A stretch of 64,000 bases of DNA from Chryseobacterium cucumeris (GCF_001593385.1 NZ_LUVZ01000023.1:496001-560000); one strand, 5' to 3'; positions 18,689 through 26,793 are shown, counted from the first letter of the stretch. Numbers and translations are program-made. The notes: a model not told the origin generated them from the sequence alone.

Positions 18689-18819
18689 CGTATTTTCACG
18701 GTTTTACATCCCGGATTTTAATCTCAAATTCGCGGTGCATAACCATGATGCTTCTTCAAGTCAGATTTTATATGAATATACACCGGAATTCGGAACAGAA
18801 AGAGAACCTGTTCCGGATT

Positions 18820-19455
18820 TTATTTTGCTTTTGAAAATGCCATTTTTATAGCTAAATACGTTAATACGCTGGCCATAAACCATTTCTGGACCTTTATCCA
18901 CACCGGATTATTGGAAAAGAATACAGCAACTTTTGCAGCTGTTAATACAATGATAAAGTTGATGCTGAAGCTGATCAGAACCTGAATGATCCCTAGTTCC
19001 AGACTTTGGGTAAATATTGAGCCATACTCGGGTTTGATGAACTGAGGAAAGAAAGACAGGTAAAACACAGCCACTTTCGGATTCAGTACATTCGTTAAAA
19101 AACCAATGGTGAAAAGCTTTTTGGGACTATCATGAGCAACATTTTTGTCAACATCAAAAATATTTTTGCTTTTGGGTTTAATAGCCTGATAAGCAAGATA
19201 TAAAAGATAGATAGTTCCCAGTGTTTTAAGAACGGTATACGCGAGTGGAACAGCCAGCAAAACAGCTGTAAGACCAAATGAAACCATGATGATATGGAAT
19301 AAAAATCCACATACGACTCCGGCTAATGAGATAAATCCGGATTTTTTTCCCTGCGTTATAGATTTTGAAATCAGATAAATCATATTAGGACCAGGGCTGA
19401 TGACTAAAATAAGTGCGGCTAGAATAAAAAATATAAGCTCGTGAAATGGAATCAT
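18820..19455 (-). CDS. LysE-family amino-acid exporter
   Basis: A 211-residue inner-membrane protein with six hydrophobic segments. The N-terminal motif LVISPGPNMIYLISKSITQG (about 17-36) is the LysE/RhtB signature, and FLTNVLNPKVAVFYLSFFPQF (split near 120-140) is the second conserved block. Probable efflux of an amino acid or related metabolite; the exact substrate cannot be told. It is transcribed on its own. Confidence 0.9.
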   Translation of the reverse strand: MIPFHELIFFILAALILVISPGPNMIYLISKSITQGKKSGFISLAGVVCGFLFHIIMVSFGLTAVLLAVPLAYTVLKTLGTIYLLYLAYQAIKPKSKNIFDVDKNVAHDSPKKLFTIGFLTNVLNPKVAVFYLSFFPQFIKPEYGSIFTQSLELGIIQVLISFSINFIIVLTAAKVAVFFSNNPVWIKVQKWFMASVLTYLAIKMAFSKAK

Positions 19456-19485
19456 GTTAGTACATATTTAAAGGGATTTCCGGTA

Positions 19486-19493
19486 CAAAGATA
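19486..19493 (-). promoter_or_regulatory. Candidate -7 box of the LysE gene
   Basis: The minus strand reads TATCTTTG, an exact TANNTTTG match, about 31 bases upstream of the start codon. Confidence 0.4.
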
Positions 19494-19656
19494 AGTGGTG
19501 TTTCCGGTTTAATTTTATCAGAGATAGAAGAAAAAGTATTTTTTTCTCAAATTATATTTTATTTTCCACCTGAATGTGATTTAAAAAATAGATCAGTCTG
19601 TTTTTTTTGTAAATTTCAACTCATAAAATAATTATCATTCACAAATAAATATTATC

Positions 19657-20370
19657 ATGACTACTGAAAACATCTTTGAAGCTATCAGAAAATGGAAACA
19701 TCTTATTGATTCCTACAAAAACGGAATTGATACCAATGGAGCAGAAATTTTGAATTATTTGAATCAGGGAACTCACTTCAGCGTTTCAGGTGAAGACATT
19801 GCACTGTGGGAAAAAAATTTTGGAACTGATGACTTCAAAATGATTCATGCTTATGTAGGAATTCATGAAGGTCGGCTGAAATTTTTCCTGATTGATTCTA
19901 AAAGTGATAAAGATGCTCATTTCAATACCATTCTTGTTAAAGATTTCTTAGTAGAATTCAGTGAATCAAAAATAGAAAGCAGCAATGATATTGTAATAGA
20001 TGTTCCTCCCATTACTGCTGAATCAGCCATTAACCGTAACTTCAGATGGAACATGTTTGGGACTTCCTGGCTGCAGGCTCAGAAAACAGAAGATATCTTT
20101 CAATTGATTTCCATACCGTTTTCAGATTATGAGAATATTGGAATTAAAGGTGGGCAGACGTGTACCAGTTTCTTTGGACTTACAGATGATCTGGAAAAAA
20201 AAGATCCCGACTTCCCTTATCATATCGAAATCATTACAGTGAAAAGTCTGGCCATTAATCATATGAGCGAGACTGCTGAAAATTATTCCACCCCAAGGCC
20301 TCCTTTTACGATTATTGATACTCTTAATGATTATCAACTTCTGAAGCAAAGTACCAGTGTTTTCGTATAA
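19657..20370 (+). CDS. Conserved-type hypothetical protein, 237 residues
   Basis: No family recognised. The protein is soluble, has no signal peptide or membrane segment, and looks mixed alpha/beta (IHAYVGIHEGRLKFFLIDS, FRWNMFGTSWLQAQK). It begins with an Asn/Lys-rich helix and contains a Cys pair-free core. It stands upstream of the membrane-sensor/kinase/regulator set with a 25-base gap, and so may belong to the same unit as the R-body-adjacent regulators. Function unknown. Confidence 0.65.
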   Translation: MTTENIFEAIRKWKHLIDSYKNGIDTNGAEILNYLNQGTHFSVSGEDIALWEKNFGTDDFKMIHAYVGIHEGRLKFFLIDSKSDKDAHFNTILVKDFLVEFSESKIESSNDIVIDVPPITAESAINRNFRWNMFGTSWLQAQKTEDIFQLISIPFSDYENIGIKGGQTCTSFFGLTDDLEKKDPDFPYHIEIITVKSLAINHMSETAENYSTPRPPFTIIDTLNDYQLLKQSTSVFV

Positions 20371-20395
20371 CAGCCTATCCCTGTATTTACAAATT

Positions 20396-21001
20396 ATGAT
20401 TAATCTGGTCTTATGTATCGGGCTGATTGTATTGATAAAGGAAGGGATCAAGACAAAACTTCCTGTGATTATACTGCTCACAGGAGAATTGATGCTGGAG
20501 CTGACGGACTTAACGGACCGGCTGATGAAATTAAATACACTCAATATCTACAATTATACATTAAGTCAGTTTTTTGGTTTGATGACTCTTACCGTGATTT
20601 ATAATCATTATTATATCCAGCTTTCCCTTAAATTAAGATGGATGATCTATTGTTATGCTATATTGGCATTGATTACTAATCTGTTATATGTGCAAGACAA
20701 TACACGGATTACTTTTTATTCCAATATTATCACCAGTATTATTATTTGTAGCTATGCCGCCTCTTATTTTATGAAAATCATCAGGCAGGGCAGGGCAGAC
20801 AGGAATATGTTTATTGTGAACATTCTTGTTTTCCTGTTTTTTTCTATAGAATGTATCATATCCACTACCTTTAATTTTTTAATCAGCAATCACCTGAGCT
20901 GGGTAGCACCTATCTGGCTTTTTAGAGGGATCTTATTATTGTCTTTTTATATAGCATTTATTAATCTGGGATGTGGCTTTGGGAAAATCAGGATCAGATA
21001 G
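20396..21001 (+). CDS. Polytopic membrane protein, probable sensor partner of the kinase
   Basis: A 201-residue protein with six to seven hydrophobic helices and short loops, ending in a basic tail (GCGFGKIRIR). The ATG at 20396 is preferred over an upstream GTG at 20357 that would overlap the previous gene. It overlaps the histidine kinase gene by 31 bases, so the two are translated together. The layout suggests a separate membrane sensor for the adjacent one-helix kinase, by inference. No named family recognised. Confidence 0.7.
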   Translation: MINLVLCIGLIVLIKEGIKTKLPVIILLTGELMLELTDLTDRLMKLNTLNIYNYTLSQFFGLMTLTVIYNHYYIQLSLKLRWMIYCYAILALITNLLYVQDNTRITFYSNIITSIIICSYAASYFMKIIRQGRADRNMFIVNILVFLFFSIECIISTTFNFLISNHLSWVAPIWLFRGILLLSFYIAFINLGCGFGKIRIR

Positions 21002-21720
21002 TTCTATGGATATGGATCGGTATTGGGCTGTTTTTTTTAACAACGCTATTCGTTACGTTATTGGTGATTAATTATTTGAAAAGTATAAAGAAAAACAAAC
21101 AAAAGGTTTCAAAGCTGGTCCGAAATACCCAAAAAGAATATCGGGAAAATATGCTGCTGGTACAGGAACAGGACAGAGAAAGGCTGGCAGAAGAACTTCA
21201 TGATAATATTATTTCACAATTGAATCTTATCCGTTTGAATATCAATGATAAAAGACCGGAAGATCTTAATCATGATTTAAAAAAATCAATGCAGCTGATC
21301 CGGGAGTTATCTCATAATCTTACGCCACCTGATCTCAATGAGATAGAACTGGAAGATTTAATTGCAGACTATCTTGATCAGATCAATAAAAATGTAGAGG
21401 TTATTTTCCGTCATATGACAATAAGGACGGCCATCAGTAATCCTGTAAAACTTAATCTTTTCAGAATTGTTCAGGAACTGATCGCCAATATTTTAAAACA
21501 TGCTGAAGCTACCAGAGTAGATGTTTCCCTAAGAATCTCTCTGAATTATCTGATACTAACCATAGAAGATAACGGCTGCGGATTTATCATAGAAAAACAT
21601 TCAGGAGGGATCGGGCTGAGGAATATTCAGTCCAGAGCTCAAAAAATTAAAGCAATTTATAAACTTAAGACACAGCCTCAAAAAGGTACAAAATTCATTG
21701 CCTGTCTGGCATTACAATAA
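20971..21720 (+). CDS. Sensor histidine kinase, NarL-partner (HisKA_3) type
   Basis: A 249-residue kinase with one N-terminal membrane helix (about 12-34), a short coiled linker, the dimerisation/phosphoacceptor motif ERLAEELHDNIISQLNL (phosphorylated His77) and a GHKL ATPase domain (N box RIVQELIANILKHAEA, G1 DNGCGF, G2 GGIGLRN). Such kinases phosphorylate LuxR-type regulators, and one follows 8 bases downstream. It has no periplasmic sensor domain of its own, which fits a sensing role for the overlapping membrane protein. Confidence 0.92.
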   Translation: MWLWENQDQIVLWIWIGIGLFFLTTLFVTLLVINYLKSIKKNKQKVSKLVRNTQKEYRENMLLVQEQDRERLAEELHDNIISQLNLIRLNINDKRPEDLNHDLKKSMQLIRELSHNLTPPDLNEIELEDLIADYLDQINKNVEVIFRHMTIRTAISNPVKLNLFRIVQELIANILKHAEATRVDVSLRISLNYLILTIEDNGCGFIIEKHSGGIGLRNIQSRAQKIKAIYKLKTQPQKGTKFIACLALQ

Positions 21721-21728
21721 AAATAAAC

Positions 21729-22409
21729 ATGGAACACTCAAAAATTAAAATCGGAATTGTAGATGATGACCTGCTGTTTGTACAGCTTTTGAAAAATTAT
21801 ATTGAAAATAATGGAGACTTTCAGGTGTTGCTTACCTCAACAGGCGGATATCATTTTCTTAAAGAACAGGATTCTGCATCTTTAGATATCCTGATTCTGG
21901 ATCTTCGGATGACCAATGGAGATGGCCTTGAAGTCATGGCTGAACTTGCCAAAAAAGAAACCGAAACAAAAATCATTGTTCTTTCCAGTTTCTACCGTCG
22001 TTCATTCATGGGGCAGATGCTGAAAATGGGGGCTCATGCTTTTTTACCCAAAGAAATTGAACTCGAAGAATTATTATCCGTAATCAAGACAGTTCATCAT
22101 ACCGGACATTATTTTTCCAATGACCAGATTAATGTTATGAGAACCCAGCTTTCCAATAAGCTTCCGGAATTTCATGCTTTTTCCAGAAATGAACTCACAG
22201 AAAGAGAAATAGATGTTTTAAGACTGGTCTGCCAGCAGTTGAGCACCAAAGAAATTGCAGATTCTCTGTTTATTTCACCCAAAACGGTAGAAACTCACAA
22301 GACCAATCTCATGATCAAAACCGGAGTGAAAAATATGGCAGGACTTGTTATTTATGCCGTACAGAATAAGGTGATAGATCCGGATGAGATTGTATTATTT
22401 GATAAATAG
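21729..22409 (+). CDS. LuxR/NarL-family response regulator
   Basis: A 226-residue regulator. The receiver domain has the acidic pocket VDDD (11-14), phosphoacceptor Asp58 in LILDLRMTNGDG, and Lys in FLPKEIE. The C-terminal LuxR HTH has LTEREIDVLRLVCQQLSTKE and SPKTVETHKTNLMIKTGVKN. It ends 65 bases from the last R-body gene, which points toward it on the other strand. Control of the Reb locus is plausible from position but not proven. Confidence 0.93.
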   Translation: MEHSKIKIGIVDDDLLFVQLLKNYIENNGDFQVLLTSTGGYHFLKEQDSASLDILILDLRMTNGDGLEVMAELAKKETETKIIVLSSFYRRSFMGQMLKMGAHAFLPKEIELEELLSVIKTVHHTGHYFSNDQINVMRTQLSNKLPEFHAFSRNELTEREIDVLRLVCQQLSTKEIADSLFISPKTVETHKTNLMIKTGVKNMAGLVIYAVQNKVIDPDEIVLFDK

Positions 22410-22424
22410 TTTGATCCAAAAAGA

Positions 22425-22454
22425 ATCAGGGAGCACATTAATGTACTCCCTGAT
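22425..22454. terminator. Bidirectional hairpin between regulator and rebB array
   Basis: ATCAGGGAG (22425-22433) pairs with CTCCCTGAT (22446-22454), with a further ACATTAATGT palindrome in the loop. It sits between two convergent genes, so it can end transcripts from both sides. Confidence 0.6.
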
Positions 22455-22473
22455 AACAAGAAATCTAAAAACA

Positions 22474-22737
22474 CTATAATTTAGGATGTAAAATTTTAGC
22501 AATAGACACTGCATCTGCCACAGTATCCAGGCTGTAGATCTGGATAACACCCTGTGTAGTGGCTGCCTGACCTAAGATGTTCTGTTGGTTTTGTGCATTC
22601 ACTGCATTTTCAAACATAATTCCTGTAGAATGGGCAGCAGATTGATATACGTTGGCAAGAGCCATTGCTGGAGATTCTCCTACTACTTTTACGTTGGATT
22701 GCGTTACCGCGTCTGTGATTTGTTCGTTTACTGGCAT
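22474..22737 (-). CDS. RebB-family R-body protein, copy 5
   Basis: R-bodies are coiled protein ribbons, known from Caedibacter, that unroll on a trigger; RebB-family proteins (Pfam 'Killing trait') form them. This 87-residue copy has the family core: VNEQITDAVTQSNVKV (3-18), ESPAMALANVYQSAAHSTG (about 21-39), then NQQNI. A variable Ala/Leu-rich tail ends YSLDTVADAVSIAKILHPKL. It is the last of five tandem paralogs and differs by the extra PKL tail. The start codon follows a leader with an inverted repeat. Confidence 0.88.
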   Translation of the reverse strand: MPVNEQITDAVTQSNVKVVGESPAMALANVYQSAAHSTGIMFENAVNAQNQQNILGQAATTQGVIQIYSLDTVADAVSIAKILHPKL

Positions 22738-22763
22738 AATGATTATTGTTTATTTGGGTTAAA

Positions 22764-22786
22764 AACAACCGGAATTTCCGGTTGTT
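22764..22786 (-). terminator. Intercistronic hairpin, rebB copies 4/5
   Basis: AACAACCGGAA and TTCCGGTTGTT are perfectly complementary (11 bp, very short loop). On the minus strand the stem is followed by a run of T and then AACCC. It may be an attenuator, an RNA-stability stem or a site of recombination. The same stem recurs in the other spacers. Confidence 0.6.
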
Positions 22787-22821
22787 ACGGTAATGGTATT
22801 TAAGCTATTCGCAAAAACCAA

Positions 22822-23079
22822 TTAAGGATTAAGGATTTTAGCGATTGAAACTGCATCTGCCACAGTATCCAGGCTGTAGATCTGAGCAATACCTTGTGTC
22901 GTTGCTGCTTGCGTAACAATGTTTTGCTGATTTTGAGTATTCACTGCATTTTCAAACAGGATTCCTGTAGAATGGGCCGCTGATTGATATACGTTGGCCA
23001 TCGCCATTGCAGGAGATTCTGCTACTACTTTTACGTTGGATTGCGTTACCGCGTCTGTGATTTGTTCGTTTACTGGCAT
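22822..23079 (-). CDS. RebB-family R-body protein, copy 4
   Basis: An 85-residue RebB-domain protein nearly identical to its neighbours over the first 40 residues (MPVNEQITDAVTQSNVKVVA) with the AHSTGILFENAVNTQNQQ core and a tail ending SIAKILNP. The start-to-start distance to copy 5 is 342 bases. High similarity of the repeated genes suggests recent duplication and possible gene conversion. Confidence 0.88.
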   Translation of the reverse strand: MPVNEQITDAVTQSNVKVVAESPAMAMANVYQSAAHSTGILFENAVNTQNQQNIVTQAATTQGIAQIYSLDTVADAVSIAKILNP

Positions 23080-23107
23080 AATGATTATTGTTTATTTTGG
23101 TTTAAAA

Positions 23108-23130
23108 AACAACCGGAGTTTCCGGCTGTT
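23108..23130 (-). terminator. Intercistronic hairpin, rebB copies 3/4
   Basis: AACAACCGGA pairs with TCCGGCTGTT with one mismatch. Same place and near-same sequence as the stem at 22764-22786. Confidence 0.55.
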
Positions 23131-23165
23131 CGGATAATTGATTATAATAGTTTCGTAAAAAGTGA

Positions 23166-23423
23166 TTACGGAGTAAGGATTTTAGCAATAGAAACCGCAT
23201 CGGCTATCGTATCCAGACTGTAAATTTGAGTTACTCCCTGTGTAGTCGCTGCCTGGGTAACAATATTCTGCTGGTTTTGAGTGTTGATTGCATTTTCAAA
23301 CATGATTCCTGTGGAATGTGCTGCAGATTGATACACGTTGCTTAGAGCCATTGCAGGAGATTCTGCTACTACTTTTACGTTGGATTGCGTTACTGCGTCT
23401 GTGATTTTTTCGTTTACTGGCAT
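23166..23423 (-). CDS. RebB-family R-body protein, copy 3
   Basis: An 85-residue RebB-domain protein. It reads MPVNEKITDAVTQSNVKV with Lys6 where the others have Gln, then ESPAMALSNVYQSAAHSTG and NAINTQNQQNIVTQ. The tail ends SIAKILTP. The start-to-start spacing to copy 4 is 344 bases. As in the other copies, the conserved core is followed by a short amphipathic C-terminal helix. Confidence 0.88.
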   Translation of the reverse strand: MPVNEKITDAVTQSNVKVVAESPAMALSNVYQSAAHSTGIMFENAINTQNQQNIVTQAATTQGVTQIYSLDTIADAVSIAKILTP

Positions 23424-23453
23424 AATGATTATTGTTTATTTGGGTTAAAATTA

Positions 23454-23466
23454 CCGGGTTTTCCGG
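23454..23466 (-). terminator. Decayed intercistronic hairpin, rebB copies 2/3
   Basis: Only the CCGG...CCGG inner part of the stem survives here (23454-23457 and 23463-23466), against 7 to 11 pairs in two of the other spacers. Confidence 0.4.
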
Positions 23467-23500
23467 CGGGTTAATGTATTCTGCGGTCTGCAGAATTGGT

Positions 23501-23758
23501 TTAAGGTTTAAGAATTTTAGCAATAGAAAGAGCATCAGCGATGGTGTCTTTGCTGTAGATTTGAGTCACACCCTGAGTAGTGGCTGCCTGGGTAACAATA
23601 TTATGTTGATTTTGAGCGTTTGTTGCATTTTCAAACATAATTCCTGTAGAATGTGCAGCAGATTGATACACATTACTTAACGCCATTGCGGGAGATTCTG
23701 CTACTACTTTTACGTTAGACTGCGTTACCGCGTCTGTGATTTGTTCATTAACTGGCAT
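23501..23758 (-). CDS. RebB-family R-body protein, copy 2
   Basis: An 85-residue RebB-domain protein with MPVNEQITDAVTQSNVKVVA and the AHSTGIMFENATNAQNQHN core (His replaces Gln near position 51). The tail YSKDTIADALSIAKILKP has Lys where the other copies have Leu. Spacing to copy 3 is 335 bases. These changes show the tandem copies are diverging, so different ribbon subunits are possible. Confidence 0.88.
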   Translation of the reverse strand: MPVNEQITDAVTQSNVKVVAESPAMALSNVYQSAAHSTGIMFENATNAQNQHNIVTQAATTQGVTQIYSKDTIADALSIAKILKP

Positions 23759-23785
23759 AATGAGTAAGGTTTATTAGGTTAAAAA

Positions 23786-23804
23786 CAACCGGGCTTTCCG
23801 GTTG
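23786..23804 (-). terminator. Intercistronic hairpin, rebB copies 1/2
   Basis: CAACCGG (23786-23792) pairs with CCGGTTG (23798-23804) around GCTTT. On the minus strand TTTTTAACC follows. Confidence 0.55.
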
Positions 23805-23835
23805 AGGTCATTACTTGGATCAAATAGCTTAAAAA

Positions 23836-24093
23836 TTAAGGCTTAAGGATCTTCGCAATAGAAACTGCGTCAGCTACAGTATCCAGGCTATAGATCTGCA
23901 GGATTCCCTGAGTGGTCGCTGCCTGGCCTAAAATGTTCTGCTGATTTTGCGTATTTACCGCATTTTCAAACATGATTCCTGTAGAATGGGCTGCAGATTG
24001 ATACACGTTGGCTAGTGCCATTGCAGGAGATTCTCCTACTACTTTTACGTTCGATTGTGTTACTGCGTCTGTGATTTGTTCATTAACTGGCAT
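23836..24093 (-). CDS. RebB-family R-body protein, copy 1
   Basis: The first of the five tandem copies in the direction of transcription. It encodes 85 residues with MPVNEQITDAVTQSNVKVVG, AHSTGIMFENAVNTQNQQNILGQ and a tail ending SIAKILKP. It shares the G-E-S-P and ILGQAATTQG features with copy 5 rather than with its neighbours, which suggests exchange between ends of the array. A 466-base gap lies upstream. Confidence 0.88.
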   Translation of the reverse strand: MPVNEQITDAVTQSNVKVVGESPAMALANVYQSAAHSTGIMFENAVNTQNQQNILGQAATTQGILQIYSLDTVADAVSIAKILKP

Positions 24094-24113
24094 AATGGTA
24101 ATTGTTTTTTTTT

Positions 24114-24126
24114 GAGATCGGATCTC
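24114..24126 (-). promoter_or_regulatory. Leader hairpin of the rebB array
   Basis: GAGATC (24114-24119) and GATCTC (24121-24126) form a compact palindrome 21-33 bases upstream of the first tandem rebB start. It takes the position of the stems in the other spacers but has a different sequence. Confidence 0.4.
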
Positions 24127-24559
24127 GGTTAATAAATTATTGAGGTAAACTAGTTTTATGTTGGAGTTTTAAACTCACCACAGATCCTGCAGATGAACAT
24201 ATTTCAAAAGCATTGGTATTAACAGGTTATGAATAAACTGGATCTGAAGGGTGGCTCTGAATACAATGGTTGAAACCCTATCTGTAAAACCTGTGCGAGT
24301 TTAAAGCATATTTTTTTTGTAAAAGGATGCGGTCTTTATTTTTAATATCTGTCTCAAAAATAAATTCCTGCTGCGGGTATACTGGCAATGCCGGATTCCT
24401 TTGGGCTAAAGACGGATTCTGAATGATTGCTTTTGTACATTGACAGCATCTGAAAGGCGGTGCAAAAATAAATGTTGACCTGATTGTATATATGTTGAAG
24501 GCACCGGATTTCATCTTTGCAGGGAAATAAACCGCATCCGTAGTTTTTAGATAGCTGCA
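24127..24559. other. 433-base spacer between reb accessory block and rebB array
   Basis: No convincing gene; two short minus-strand frames (24278-24514 and 24354-24560) have no family look. The minus strand reads TATTTTTG at 24355-24362, an exact TANNTTTG box, so the rebB array may have its own promoter here with a leader of about 250 bases. No -33 TTTG was found, so this is tentative. Confidence 0.4.
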
Positions 24560-24787
24560 TTAAAAACGATCTCTTTTAATGGCTTCCATTTGCTTGAGCT
24601 TTATATTTTTTGGACTCATTTTTTTTAATCCCATTACATAATGGCTGATGCCGGTTATGGCATTCCTTTGCTGGTTCAATGCAGAATTGATTTGCATCTG
24701 TCCGGTGGAATGTGCGCTTACCTGTGCAGAAATAGCCTGAGGTACTGCGGTAGACATTCCGGTTACGATTGTATCAATTTCGTTCAT
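24560..24787 (-). CDS. Divergent RebB-like small protein
   Basis: A 75-residue protein with a core reminiscent of the RebB domain: PQAISAQVSAHSTGQMQINS followed by ALNQQRNA (about 16-42). It lacks the MPVNEQITDAV start and the SIAKIL tail, and instead has a basic end (GLKKMSPKNIKLKQMEAIKRD). It is at the end of the upstream block, 20 bases after the coiled-coil gene. Membership of the R-body system is likely from motif and position. Confidence 0.7.
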   Translation of the reverse strand: MNEIDTIVTGMSTAVPQAISAQVSAHSTGQMQINSALNQQRNAITGISHYVMGLKKMSPKNIKLKQMEAIKRDRF

Positions 24788-24807
24788 ATTAATTCGTTTT
24801 GTTGGTT

Positions 24808-25191
24808 CTAAGGTTTGATATTACCCAATCTTGTATTCAGCTTATTCATTCGCTCCATTATTTTAAGTTCTTTCTCCTTTATTTTTGCTGTTGAGGCTTC
24901 CTGCAGTTTTTTCAGCTGTTCTTCATAATTCATTACAGGAGTATCAGGCGGTGGTGAACTGGCCACAGGAACAGGAGCTGCTTCATGCTGTTTTACGGCT
25001 TCTTCCAGTTTTTCAAGAAGAGGAGCCAGGGACTTCATGGTCTCTTTGATGGCTTTCTCCTTGATATAAGTAATGATTTCGTCTTCATGTCTTAAAACAA
25101 AAGGCATGATTTCTTTTTCTACCATTTCAGGTTCTGTCACAGGCACCGGTGGTCTGGGAGCAGGAGATTTCTTACTGATTTTTCTGCGCAT
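24808..25191 (-). CDS. Coiled-coil accessory protein of the Reb locus
   Basis: A 127-residue hydrophilic protein with a basic, Pro-rich start (RRKISKKSPAPRPPVPVTEP), a long charged helix rich in Glu/Lys (about 25-70), a second Pro-rich linker, and a C-terminal coiled coil (LKKLQEASTAKIKEKELKIM). No known family recognised. It is co-directional with the Reb genes at short spacing, so a role in assembly or packing is possible. Confidence 0.6.
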   Translation of the reverse strand: MRRKISKKSPAPRPPVPVTEPEMVEKEIMPFVLRHEDEIITYIKEKAIKETMKSLAPLLEKLEEAVKQHEAAPVPVASSPPPDTPVMNYEEQLKKLQEASTAKIKEKELKIMERMNKLNTRLGNIKP

Positions 25192-25226
25192 ACTTTATAT
25201 TTTTATGAGATTAGAACATCTGTTTT

Positions 25227-26054
25227 TTACAGCAGATAATTAATAAATGCAGCAGCAGATCTCCAGTCCCGGTTGATTTCTTTCACTACATTATATCCGG
25301 TAATCTCCAGAGCGATACATGCTGAGATGGCACTGGCCGACAACATTTCTTTAAGCTGGTTGGAAGGAAGAGTCAGGACATAATCATCCGGAATCACGGG
25401 TGGTGTACCGTTATTTGGAGTTGTTTCGTTTACTATAATACTCAGGATTTCCTGAAAATAGTGGGCAATCAATTTGGAAGCCTGGAATTCCAGTTCTCTT
25501 TTTAATTCTATGATTTCATTCTGGCTTACCAGTTCCGAAATAGCTGACACATCCACATCATGTACCGCATACTGTGCTTCCCCTGTATTAGACGGTGTAA
25601 TCGTAATATCGGTTTTGAGTATACATTTTGATTTTTCAAGATTGATGGTAAGAAGCTTTGAGTCAATTTCCGGAGAAGCTACTTCACTTAAAGTGCTGAG
25701 AGGTAAAATTCTCACATTACAGTAAAAGGCTTTTGGATCATCCAGTTTGACCATGATCAGAGCTATCCCCGTTGATTGATCTTTAGGTTCTACTACAAAA
25801 CACTGAAAATGATTGTACCTTTTCCCTAATCTGTTGATACAGCTGACGAGTCTTATGGAAGGCTGAATATTAATGTCCGAGGTCTGAAGATTAAATACAC
25901 AACGTTCCGAATGATCGCTCTTTTTTATATCTGTACTTTTGGGATTCAGATAAAGAATATCATTGCTTCTGGTCAGATAAAGTCTTTCATTCAAATCATT
26001 TAAACTTTCCAGGTTTAAAATTTTGGCAGGTTTGGTTGCTGAGGAGTAATTCAT
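25227..26054 (-). CDS. Hypothetical protein of the Reb locus, 275 residues
   Basis: No family recognised. The sequence starts with a polar region, continues as an apparent beta-rich domain (about 40-180: SIRLVSCINRLGKRYNHFQC, KAFYCNVRILPLSTLSE) and ends in a helical domain with LKRELEFQASKLIAHYFQ and a Pro linker before LPSNQLKEMLSASAISA. No signal peptide. It overlaps the 62-residue gene by 4 bases, so it is translated with the Reb genes. A specialised accessory of this R-body type is inferred from position. Confidence 0.6.
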   Translation of the reverse strand: MNYSSATKPAKILNLESLNDLNERLYLTRSNDILYLNPKSTDIKKSDHSERCVFNLQTSDINIQPSIRLVSCINRLGKRYNHFQCFVVEPKDQSTGIALIMVKLDDPKAFYCNVRILPLSTLSEVASPEIDSKLLTINLEKSKCILKTDITITPSNTGEAQYAVHDVDVSAISELVSQNEIIELKRELEFQASKLIAHYFQEILSIIVNETTPNNGTPPVIPDDYVLTLPSNQLKEMLSASAISACIALEITGYNVVKEINRDWRSAAAFINYLL

Positions 26055-26239
26055 CTCTTATTTATTTTAATTTTTTCAATGAGTTGGGCTATTATTGTTT
26101 TTTTCCTGGGATTAACTTCCGTTTCTATAGAAGAAATTACCGCTTCTTTAATCTCTGGTTTTACGAGTGGCTGTGTCAGTTTAACTGACTTTAATACTAA
26201 TTTTCCCCCATGATCAGCCGTAATAGAGCTTTTTCTCAT
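26051..26239 (-). CDS. Small basic protein of the Reb locus
   Basis: A 62-residue protein rich in Lys/Ile (MRKSSITADHGGKLVLKSVK, ending IAQLIEKIKINKR). No family recognised. It overlaps the next gene by 4 bases and begins 39 bases after the RebB-like gene 26278-26793, so it is part of the same transcript. Coding is supported by the overlaps rather than by similarity. Confidence 0.5.
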   Translation of the reverse strand: MRKSSITADHGGKLVLKSVKLTQPLVKPEIKEAVISSIETEVNPRKKTIIAQLIEKIKINKR

Positions 26240-26277
26240 ACTCTCTTTTTCTGATGAGACTTCTTCCGGAACCGGAT

Positions 26278-26793
26278 CTACTCGTTTTTTTTTTCAGGAT
26301 CTTCAGCCTCAGAGGAAACTTCCGTGTAAGATGGGGGAGAAGGAAGGGCTTCTGAGACAGGAAGCGCATTGACATTGTAAATAGTATTGGAAATTTTTGC
26401 CTTTACTTCAGCATAATCACTTACCATTTTGAATAAGTCTTTCATCATTTCATTGCCTTTTCCTGCATCCTGGCCTTGAATATTTTCAGCCATCTGAACA
26501 GAGGTCTCTTTATTGCCCGGAGCCGGCCCGAAAGTCGTTCCGTAGGTCAATAAATTATTAGCCAATCTGCTCAATGCAATTAAACCTACCTGCTCAAATC
26601 CTTTTAAGAATGACTGTAAATCCTGAACCATCATTCCTGTAGACTGTTCTATCATTACTTTGGTTACTCCGGTCATTGGAGAAGCTTTAGGCGGAGCCAA
26701 TACCTCACTGTTCACAAATACTACAGCTTTCTCCGCCGGAGTGGTAGCATTGGCTGCCTGGGATTGTTGGGTTTCACTGTTGTTTTCACTCAT
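26278..26793 (-). CDS. Reb-locus protein with hydrophobic RebB-like helix
   Basis: A 171-residue protein. Residues about 40-80 (MTGVTKVMIEQSTGMMVQDL then FLKGFEQVGLIALSRLANNL) have the Ser-Thr-Gly and amphipathic pattern seen in RebB cores, but the match is partial. The C-terminal part has a second helix (EMMKDLFKMVSDYAEVKAKI) and an acidic Pro-rich tail. It sits 17 bases after the first RebB-like gene. Probably a structural or assembly component. Confidence 0.6.
   Translation of the reverse strand: MSENNSETQQSQAANATTPAEKAVVFVNSEVLAPPKASPMTGVTKVMIEQSTGMMVQDLQSFLKGFEQVGLIALSRLANNLLTYGTTFGPAPGNKETSVQMAENIQGQDAGKGNEMMKDLFKMVSDYAEVKAKISNTIYNVNALPVSEALPSPPSYTEVSSEAEDPEKKNE

Noticed and set aside
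22585..23680. Plus-strand frames of 72, 79 and 82 residues opposite the rebB genes
   Set aside because: They are antisense copies produced by the tandem duplication and follow the rebB repeats rather than carry their own family motifs.
22474..24093. CRISPR-like periodic repeats
   Set aside because: The period (about 340 bases) is that of whole protein-coding genes, and the repeated parts are coding and diverged, not short identical repeats with unique spacers.
24278..24560. Two overlapping short frames (78 and 68 residues) in the Reb spacer
   Set aside because: No motif, Cys-rich and unlike neighbours; the spacer reads better as a promoter region.
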